Shown: one piece after another, positions 57,213 through 64,000 of the stretch | Layout of the letters: each line of letters begins with the position of its first letter | How positions within the stretch are numbered: position 1 is the stretch's first letter | Program-made: the position numbers and the translations under genes | The notes under the pieces: model-generated | What the model saw: the letters and a program-made list of their open reading frames with translations, nothing else | Database searches by the model: none | Told to the model about the DNA's origin: nothing | Assembly: GCF_001747895.1 (NCBI RefSeq) | Contig: NZ_LNNB01000009.1 | Coordinates: 434,001 to 498,000, forward strand | DNA: 64,000 bases | DNA from: Staphylococcus equorum | GTDB taxonomy: Bacteria; Bacillota; Bacilli; Staphylococcales; Staphylococcaceae | Direction: 5' to 3'

Positions 57213-58700
57213 TTAGTCTGCTACTTCTAAATCTACATCATTGATATCAATACCTAATGCATTCGCCACGCCTTTACCATATTCACTATCAGCTTTGTAA
57301 CAGTGACGGATATGACGGTGTTGAACTTCTAATGTAGTACCTTGCATTTCATTTCCAGTATTTACAAATATACGCTCTTGTTGCTCTTTAGATTGTAATC
57401 TAAACAAGCGACCTGGTTGTTCGAAGTAATTGTCATCATCTTGTCTATAATCATATTCATATGCTTCGCCTTCAATTGGTAATCCAGGTTTTTTAAATTG
57501 TGGTTGATCTTCAAAAGAACCATCACTATTTGGATAATAGTGTGTGCCACCGCCTTGATTATTATCTAAAATTCTCATTTGACCATCTCTACTGAATGGA
57601 CAAATATTTTCAACACCTACACCTTTAGGTTGGTTTACTGGAATTTGCCAATGGTTAGCACCCAGTCTGTAACGTTGTGTATCACCATATGAGAATAAGC
57701 GGCCTTGTAACATTTTATCCGGTGAAAAATCTAATCCTGGAACAATGTTTGTTGGCGCAAATGCAGCTTGTTCAACATCTTGGAAGTAGTTATCAGGGTT
57801 ACGGTTAAGTTCCCATTCACCAACTTCAATTAGCGGATAATCACCTTTATACCAAACTTTAGTTAAATCGAATGGATTATCTTTATGATTTCTTGCTTGC
57901 TCTTCAGTCATCACTTGAATATATAATTTCCATTTTGGATAATCTTTATTTTCGATTGCTTCGAATAAATCACGTTGTGATGATTCTCTATCGTTAGCAA
58001 TAACGCTTGCTGCTTCCTCAGGTTGTAAGTTTTCAATGCCTTGTTGAGTTCTGTGATGGAATTTCACCCATACACGTTCACCTTTGTCATTGTACATTGA
58101 ATAAGTATGAGAACCAAAGCCATGCATATTTCTAAAACCTTTTGGAATCCCTCTATCTGACATCAAGATTGTTACTTGATGTAATGCTTCTGGTAACGAA
58201 GTCCAAAAGTCCCAATTGTTTTGCGAACTACGCATATTAGTTCGTGGATCACGTTTTACTGCGTGGTTAAGACTCGCGAATAATTTAGGATCTCTAAAGA
58301 AGAATACTGGTGTGTTATTACCTACTAAATCCCAGTTACCTTCATCCGTATAAAATTTCAAAGCAAACCCACGGATATCACGTTCAGCGTCTGCTGCCCC
58401 ACGTTCTCCAGCTACCGTTGAAAAACGTGCAAACATTTCTGTTTGTTTCCCAACTTCTGAAAAAATACTTGCAGAAGTATATTTTGTAATATCATTTGTT
58501 ACTGTGAATGTACCAAATGCTCCAGAACCCTTCGCATGCATGCGTCGTTCTGGAATAACTTCTCTATCAAAATGAGCCATTTGCTCTAAAAAGTACCAAT
58601 CTTGCATTAATAGTGGTCCTCTAGGTCCTGCCGTCATACTATTTTCTCTGTCCGAGACTGGCGCACCAAAAAGGCTTGTCAATTTTTTATCATTACTCAT
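57213..58700 (-). CDS. katA: Catalase, 495 aa
   Basis: Decomposes hydrogen peroxide. ATG 58698-58700 ([17 protein letters not shown]) after GAGGGGG. Catalytic His in [14 protein letters not shown], Asn region ([17 protein letters not shown]), heme Tyr region [14 protein letters not shown]. Slightly shorter than the ~505 aa S. aureus KatA. PerR-type box upstream. Confidence 0.97.
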   Translation of the reverse strand: MSNDKKLTSLFGAPVSDRENSMTAGPRGPLLMQDWYFLEQMAHFDREVIPERRMHAKGSGAFGTFTVTNDITKYTSASIFSEVGKQTEMFARFSTVAGERGAADAERDIRGFALKFYTDEGNWDLVGNNTPVFFFRDPKLFASLNHAVKRDPRTNMRSSQNNWDFWTSLPEALHQVTILMSDRGIPKGFRNMHGFGSHTYSMYNDKGERVWVKFHHRTQQGIENLQPEEAASVIANDRESSQRDLFEAIENKDYPKWKLYIQVMTEEQARNHKDNPFDLTKVWYKGDYPLIEVGEWELNRNPDNYFQDVEQAAFAPTNIVPGLDFSPDKMLQGRLFSYGDTQRYRLGANHWQIPVNQPKGVGVENICPFSRDGQMRILDNNQGGGTHYYPNSDGSFEDQPQFKKPGLPIEGEAYEYDYRQDDDNYFEQPGRLFRLQSKEQQERIFVNTGNEMQGTTLEVQHRHIRHCYKADSEYGKGVANALGIDINDVDLEVAD

Positions 58701-58725
58701 AAAAATTCCCCCTCGATTTTCTAAA

Positions 58726-58740
58726 TAATAATAATTATTA
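58726..58740. promoter_or_regulatory. PerR-type box upstream of katA
   Basis: TAATAATAATTATTA, 13 of 15 to the PerR consensus TTATAATNATTATAA, 26 bp ahead of the katA start. Implies peroxide induction. Confidence 0.75.
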
Positions 58741-58923
58741 TCTAGCACTTATTTTAATGTAATATGATTTTAAAAGCAACAAAGTATCATTGAAATATGT
58801 GAAAGTTTTCTAAATATTTAAATATTTTATGAATTTTAAGTCATAAAAGGCATTGCTTGTATCACTTAAAAGCATTAAAATGGACTGTATATATAAAATT
58901 CAATAGATTATAGGAGATTTTTT

Positions 58924-60369
58924 ATGGCACAAAATAATATGAATCGTGGTCTTAACTCTCGACATATTTCAATGATAGCAATAGGCGGCGCCATTGGTAC
59001 TGGTTTATTTGTAGCAACTGGGAATGTTATATCTCAAGCTGGTCCAGGCGGCGCAATATTGGCGTACTTGATTATTGGCGTAATGCTATATTTCTTAATG
59101 TCATCTATCGGTGAATTAGCTACGTTTTATCCTGTTTCGGGGTCATTCAGTTCATACTCTACCCGTTTCGTGGATAGTTCATTAGGCTTTACGATGGGTT
59201 GGTTATATTGGGCAATATGGTTACTCGTAACGAGTGTTGATATCATTATATCTGCAAGCGTACTTTATTATTGGGATGTATTTCAATTCTTCTCACCAAT
59301 GACGTGGAGTATTATCTTTTTATGTTTACTCTTTTTACTGAACATTTTTTCAGTTAAAGCTTTTGGTGAAACAGAATTTTGGTTATCACTTATAAAAGTT
59401 ATCACAATTGTTGTATTTATTGTGATTGGTGTATTAACTATTGTTGGTATCTTAGGTGGTAAAACATATGGTTTAAGCAATTTCACAAGCGGAGAAGCAC
59501 CGTTTGTTGGTGGAATTTCAGGCTTCTTAGGCGTATTATTGGTCGCAGGTTTCTCAGTTGGTGGTACTGAGGTTGTTGCTGTAACGGCTGGAGAATCCTC
59601 CAATCCGCATCGTTCAATGCCTAAAGCAATTAAACAAGTATTTTGGAGAATTTTATTATTCTATGTATTATCAATAGCTGTCATATCAGCAATTATTCCT
59701 TATACTGATCCAATGTTATTGAACAAAAGTGAATCAGTAGCGCAAAGTCCATTTACAATTGTATTTGACCGTGTAGGTATTGCATTTGCAGCATCTGTAA
59801 TTAACGCTGTAATTTTAACTGCATTATTATCTGCAGCGAACTCAGGTATCTATACTACGAGTCGTATGCTATTCTCAATGGCAGAAGATAAGCAAGCGCC
59901 AAGATTCTTAGGTAAATTAAATAAAACTACAAAATTACCAATGGCTGCACTTTTTGTTACTTTTATCATTGTATTAGCTATAATTATTATCGCCCAATTC
60001 AAATCTGATATTATTTTCACATTACTTAATATCATTGGTTCTTTAGTCATTGTAATTTGGGGATCCAGTATTTTAGCACAAATAAGATTACGGTCAGCAA
60101 TTAAAAAACAAAATAAAAATCCTGATGATGTACTTCCTTATAAAGCACCATTTTACCCATTAGGACCTATCATTGTAATTCTTGCTTTACTATTCTTATT
60201 TGTTGGAAATTCATTTGGTGCTGTAATGGCTGGTGATTTCGGAGCATTATTCCGAAATATTTTCCCTATGGTGATTTTAGCTATTGTTTACTTTAGTCAT
60301 AAGTATTTCAAAAAAACTAAAATTGTTAAACTTGAAGAGTTGGATTTAAAGAGTCACGATTACAGTTAA
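58924..60369 (+). CDS. Amino-acid permease (LysP-like), 481 aa
   Basis: APC superfamily transporter with 12 predicted helices; start HISMIAIGGAIGTGLFVATG, SFSSYSTRFV, and GESSNPHRSMPKAIKQVFWRIL match lysine-type permeases. SD ATAGGAG. Divergent from katA as in S. aureus. Lysine as substrate inferred. Confidence 0.9.
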   Translation: MAQNNMNRGLNSRHISMIAIGGAIGTGLFVATGNVISQAGPGGAILAYLIIGVMLYFLMSSIGELATFYPVSGSFSSYSTRFVDSSLGFTMGWLYWAIWLLVTSVDIIISASVLYYWDVFQFFSPMTWSIIFLCLLFLLNIFSVKAFGETEFWLSLIKVITIVVFIVIGVLTIVGILGGKTYGLSNFTSGEAPFVGGISGFLGVLLVAGFSVGGTEVVAVTAGESSNPHRSMPKAIKQVFWRILLFYVLSIAVISAIIPYTDPMLLNKSESVAQSPFTIVFDRVGIAFAASVINAVILTALLSAANSGIYTTSRMLFSMAEDKQAPRFLGKLNKTTKLPMAALFVTFIIVLAIIIIAQFKSDIIFTLLNIIGSLVIVIWGSSILAQIRLRSAIKKQNKNPDDVLPYKAPFYPLGPIIVILALLFLFVGNSFGAVMAGDFGALFRNIFPMVILAIVYFSHKYFKKTKIVKLEELDLKSHDYS

Positions 60370-60551
60370 TGTCTTAGCATTGATGCAATGAAGCAATTAT
60401 TTGTTTCTTGGGTCAATGCTTTTTCTTTTATAATAAATCGTGTTTATTGAATTCAACACATATTCAAATCTATAAGGCGATGATATTTTCAGTTGAAGAG
60501 AAATATAGTATAATGGATTATAATAATAAACGTAACTTAGAGGTGGAAATT

Positions 60552-60866
60552 ATGATTGGACAAACGAATTTATTTGACGATATTTTAGAAACTGAGGAAC
60601 GCTTCGTTATTGTTGTGCAATCACTTGAAGATAGACATAACCGCTTAATTAAACGCACATTAAGGGAGTATAGTAGTTTAGATCATTCACAAATGGAAAG
60701 TCTTTTTAACCATCTTAAAGATTTATTTCTCGAAGAAGATTTTGAAGAGAATCAATCCGCATTTTCTATTACAGTCTACACAAATTTAGATTATGCAGCT
60801 GATCAGGTATACGCGCATGTTAAACGACATCGCGGTAAAAATGAATGGACACATACAGCAAAATAA
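60552..60866 (+). CDS. Conserved staphylococcal hypothetical protein, 104 aa
   Basis: ATG 60552 (MIGQTNLFDDILETEER) after GAGGTGG. Acidic helical protein (SLEDRHNRLIKRTLREYSSLD). Unknown function; terminator at 60909-60956 follows. Confidence 0.75.
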   Translation: MIGQTNLFDDILETEERFVIVVQSLEDRHNRLIKRTLREYSSLDHSQMESLFNHLKDLFLEEDFEENQSAFSITVYTNLDYAADQVYAHVKRHRGKNEWTHTAK

Positions 60867-60908
60867 ATACGTAAACGAACTTAAGACGATTGCTCTATTC
60901 ATAAAACA

Positions 60909-60956
60909 AATCACCAATTCAATGGCTTGATATGCCAAGAAATTGGTGATTTTTTA
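60909..60956 (+). terminator. Terminator after the 104-aa gene
   Basis: AATCACCAATT/AATTGGTGATT (11 bp) with an inner GGC/GCC hairpin, then T-run. Confidence 0.85.
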
Positions 60957-60991
60957 AATTGAACAAATATAAACTAAACTTAAATCCAAGC

Positions 60992-61798
60992 CTATTTTAT
61001 TATTTTTTGTAACGTATGTGGAATGCCATTATCAATATTACTTAAAGTAATTTCATCAGCTACAGCCTTCACAGCGTCATTTGCGTTGTCCATAGCTACT
61101 GCATAGCCTACAACTTCAAGCATTGATATATCGTTAGAACTATCACCAAATGCGACGACTTGTGCTATATCTATATCCAATTTCTCACATAGAGCAATAA
61201 TTGCATTTCCTTTAGATACGTCTTTTGTCATAAATTCTAAAAAGTAAGGTTTGCTTGTTGTAACATCTACAGCTTCATTGAAACTGCCATCTAATTCAGT
61301 GTTAATAGCTGAAACTTTAGAAACATAATCAACGCCCATAATTTTAGGCACATCTGATTGAATATACGCCTTTATATCAACTACATGCTTCATTGGTAAA
61401 CCAGTAAGCTCTGATTCAATGTTCATGTATTCGTGTTCACCTTCATATATGATGTGACCATCTTGATAAGTTAAAACAAACAATTCATGTTTTCTACAAA
61501 AATCTACAATTAAATCAAAATTTTCTTTCGTTATTGCTCGGCTCACTTCAACCGCTTCATCACGAACATTGATTGTTTGACCACCATTGTAACTAATCAC
61601 ATAACTATTATGTCGATCTAACTCTAACAATTTCGCAGTGGGTAGCATACCTTCAGTTGGACGACCTGAAGCTAAAATAACTTTATACCCTTGTTTTTGT
61701 ATCTCAATTAAATAAGATTCTGTCTCAGGGCTGACTTTATTTTCAGCATTCATCAACGTATCGTCCATATCCATTACTATTACTTTATATTTACTCAT
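60992..61798 (-). CDS. Cof-type HAD phosphatase, 268 aa
   Basis: HAD motifs VMDMDDTLMN (nucleophile Asp), ILASGRPTEG, and FGDSSNDISML; C2B cap. Cytoplasmic phosphatase of sugar or nucleotide substrates; substrate not known. Follows thrB on the same strand. Confidence 0.92.
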   Translation of the reverse strand: MSKYKVIVMDMDDTLMNAENKVSPETESYLIEIQKQGYKVILASGRPTEGMLPTAKLLELDRHNSYVISYNGGQTINVRDEAVEVSRAITKENFDLIVDFCRKHELFVLTYQDGHIIYEGEHEYMNIESELTGLPMKHVVDIKAYIQSDVPKIMGVDYVSKVSAINTELDGSFNEAVDVTTSKPYFLEFMTKDVSKGNAIIALCEKLDIDIAQVVAFGDSSNDISMLEVVGYAVAMDNANDAVKAVADEITLSNIDNGIPHTLQKIIK

Positions 61799-61842
61799 GT
61801 TGCCTATCTCCTTTCAACATCTTCTTTCTATACTACACCAAA

Positions 61843-62763
61843 TTAAAGATGTTGGTACAATACTTTAGTTTCTACACCAGATTCGTTGATTGTAACAAGT
61901 TCAGATCGGCAACTTTCAAATTCATGCTTTAATTCTCTTACCAACTCACCACTACGTTCAGGTGCAATTAAATTTAATACTGTAGGCCCTGCACCACTTA
62001 TTACTGTCGCATAGGCTTGGTATTGTTTAGCAATCGCTTTAATCGATTGGAACTCAGGTATTAAATGCTGTCTATAAGGTTCATGGAAGCCATCTTGCTC
62101 CATCATCTTGCCAGCAAGTTCATAATTATGCTGTATGAGTGCACTAATCATCGTATTACTTATTGCACTGTTTTGAACCGCTTTTTTGTGTGAAAAAGTA
62201 TCAGGCAACGCATTTCTTGAGTCAGTTGTCTTCAATTCATATGATGGAATTGTGATAATAATATCTACTTTCGGTGTATCAATATAAGACACATCTGTAA
62301 CCTTTGTATCTGGATTATAATACCCGAGTACTAAACCACCATATATCGTAGGTGCGACATTATCAGGATGCCCTTCAAATTCTGTAGCAAGTTGAAGCAA
62401 TTCATACTTAGACAATTCTATGTCACCAAAATAGTTAGCAATATAAAGCGCACCTACCAATGCAGAGGCTGAAGAACCTAATCCTCTCGCTAATGGAATT
62501 TCACTTCTCATTTCTATATCTAAGTTGGGTAAAGTAACGTTATACTTACGCGCAACCTTTTGAGCAACTTGGAAAATATAGTGACTGTCATCAGTTGGTA
62601 ATCCTTCAACATTTGGGCCGTTATGGTTAAATGTCCAAACATTATTCTTACTTACTTTCACATCTAAATATAAAAATTTATTTAAAGCCATTCCTATAGA
62701 ATCAAAACCGACACCTAAATTTGCAGTAGATGCCGGAATTTTTAAATATAACCTATCGCTCAT
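61843..62763 (-). CDS. thrB: Homoserine kinase, 306 aa
   Basis: GHMP kinase: N-terminal [19 protein letters not shown] loop [17 protein letters not shown]-terminal [13 protein letters not shown]. Phosphorylates homoserine in threonine synthesis. 1 bp after thrC. Confidence 0.96.
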   Translation of the reverse strand: MSDRLYLKIPASTANLGVGFDSIGMALNKFLYLDVKVSKNNVWTFNHNGPNVEGLPTDDSHYIFQVAQKVARKYNVTLPNLDIEMRSEIPLARGLGSSASALVGALYIANYFGDIELSKYELLQLATEFEGHPDNVAPTIYGGLVLGYYNPDTKVTDVSYIDTPKVDIIITIPSYELKTTDSRNALPDTFSHKKAVQNSAISNTMISALIQHNYELAGKMMEQDGFHEPYRQHLIPEFQSIKAIAKQYQAYATVISGAGPTVLNLIAPERSGELVRELKHEFESCRSELVTINESGVETKVLYQHL

Positions 62764-62764
62764 G

Positions 62765-63826
62765 CTATAGTGCTCCTTTGATGTAGTCTAGAATACTCTT
62801 TCTATCATTTGGTAAAGGTTTAATAGGGTTATCTAATAAAGAAATTGCAGTGTCAGGATCTTTTAAGCCATTACCTGTTAATACGGCTACTACCTTTTTA
62901 CCTTTTGGTAGTTTTCCAGAACGGTGTAGTTTAATTAATCCCGCGATTGAAGCATTACTTGCAGGTTCACTAAAGACACCTTCTTTTCGTGCCATAAGTT
63001 GATATGCTTCTAAGATTTCTTCATCAGTTACACTGTCGACTAATCCATTAGATTCATTCAATGCATTTGTCGCTTTATCCCAACTTGCAGGGTTCCCTAT
63101 TCTAATTGCTGTTGCAACTGTATCAGGATCCTTCACTACTTTGTTTTGTACAATTGGCGAAGCACCTTCAGCTTGGAATCCGTACATGTTAGGTAATTGC
63201 GTATCATGCTTGTCGTGATATTCTTTAAAACCTTTCCAATAAGCCGAAATGTTTCCAGCATTACCTACTGGTATAGATAAAATATCGGGTGCAGCACCGT
63301 CCAATTGTTGAATTACTTCAAAGGCACCTGTTTTTTGACCTTCAATACGGTATGGATTCACTGAATTTACAAGTGCAATTTCACCATTTTTAGCAACTTC
63401 TTGAACAATTTCTAAAGCTTCATCGAAATTGCCTTCTATTGAAACAATTTCAGCACCATACATAACAGCTTGAGATAATTTGCCTAAAGCAATTTTCCCT
63501 TCTGGTATTACAACGATTGCTTTTAAACCAGCACGTGCAGCGTATGCTGCAGCTGATGCTGATGTATTACCTGTAGAAGCACAAATCACTATTTTTTTGC
63601 CTTCTTCTTTTGCTTTGGCCATAGCCATAACCATACCTCTATCTTTAAACGAACCTGTTGGATTTGCACCTTCATACTTCACATGTAATTCAATATCAAG
63701 CATCTCTGACATGTTCTCACAGTAAATTAAAGGGGTATGTCCTTCATTTAATGTTAACTGTGGTGTTGCTTCATTTACGGGTAAATATGATTTAAATTCT
63801 TCTACTAATCCTTGCCATCTTTTCAT
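62765..63826 (-). CDS. thrC: Threonine synthase, 353 aa
   Basis: PLP enzyme; lysine in [18 protein letters not shown], phosphate loop [16 protein letters not shown]. Makes threonine from phosphohomoserine. 5 bp after hom, operon. Confidence 0.97.
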   Translation of the reverse strand: MKRWQGLVEEFKSYLPVNEATPQLTLNEGHTPLIYCENMSEMLDIELHVKYEGANPTGSFKDRGMVMAMAKAKEEGKKIVICASTGNTSASAAAYAARAGLKAIVVIPEGKIALGKLSQAVMYGAEIVSIEGNFDEALEIVQEVAKNGEIALVNSVNPYRIEGQKTGAFEVIQQLDGAAPDILSIPVGNAGNISAYWKGFKEYHDKHDTQLPNMYGFQAEGASPIVQNKVVKDPDTVATAIRIGNPASWDKATNALNESNGLVDSVTDEEILEAYQLMARKEGVFSEPASNASIAGLIKLHRSGKLPKGKKVVAVLTGNGLKDPDTAISLLDNPIKPLPNDRKSILDYIKGAL

Positions 63827-63831
63827 AAATA

Positions 63832-64000
63832 TTAAACCCCTTCTACTGGATAAATTTTCTTAACAATATAACCTGACTCTGTAATAGAGGTCTCTGGTGC
63901 TTCATCGATACCAACGATGACTATACCTACAGTATGCGCATCACGCTCTGATACTGATAATGATTTATGGAAAGGTAATATACTTTTAATTTGAGTTTCA
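63832..64000 (-). CDS. hom: Homoserine dehydrogenase, C-terminal end only
   Basis: Last ~55 codons, ending [15 protein letters not shown] at TAA 63832-63834; the frame is open to the window edge. Assigned from the hom-thrC-thrB order and C-terminal ACT-like sequence ([18 protein letters not shown]). Confidence 0.8.
   Translation of the reverse strand, partial: ETQIKSILPFHKSLSVSERDAHTVGIVIVGIDEAPETSITESGYIVKKIYPVEGV

Overview
The window is AT-rich Firmicute DNA from a Staphylococcus, probably not S. aureus itself. The right-hand 15 kb carries the staphylococcal order hom-thrC-thrB-HAD phosphatase-lysP-katA-rpmG-rpsN2-guaC-CAP protein-lexA-sosA-ynzC-tkt-yneF, with close but not identical S. 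aureus-type proteins. The exact species cannot be fixed from sequence reading alone.

Positions 1 to about 49,334 are most of a tailed (siphovirus) temperate prophage, inserted just downstream of yneF. The integrase end (attR side) is inside the window; the lysis-side end lies beyond position 1. From left to right: accessory genes on the minus strand (1-1245); a plus-strand cargo gene encoding a SAP-domain protein (1599-2804); lysis (amidase, holin, small membrane peptides; 2919-5510); tail tip, Dit and tape measure (5553-17919); tail assembly chaperones G and G-T with a lambda-type slippery heptamer (17960-18807); major tail protein, connectors, capsid and scaffold (18908-23952); MuF head protein with a toxin-like C-terminus and a putative immunity gene (24209-26342); portal and terminase (26352-29970); a RinA/ArpU-like late activator, RecU and small early genes (30177-32740); a plus-strand pair of membrane-protein genes with their own promoters and terminators (32839-34037); early genes including dUTPase, SSB, antirepressor, DnaC-like loader, replisome organiser with iterons, RecT and a YqaJ-type exonuclease (34050-45527); a lysogeny switch with Cro-like proteins facing two tandem HTH repressors, an ImmA-like metalloprotease and a tyrosine integrase (45635-49255).

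The most unusual feature is a family of about 13 copies of a 17-bp palindrome, consensus GTAACGTAWTACGTTAC, spread over 22 kb at gene junctions of the early and late operons. Several copies fill the spacer of recognisable promoters. Three of these promoters, in the gene-free stretch 31,665-32,188, each drive a short unit ending in an intrinsic terminator, and a fourth such unit lies between the MuF pair and the scaffold gene. This resembles a distributed operator ('stoperator'-like) regulon with small RNAs. It differs from the TATAC-N3-GTATA operators found at the switch, which may explain the two tandem repressors.

The chromosomal part carries recognisable regulatory sites: three LexA boxes between sosA and lexA, Zur-type boxes ahead of both zinc-independent ribosomal protein genes, and a PerR-type box ahead of katA.
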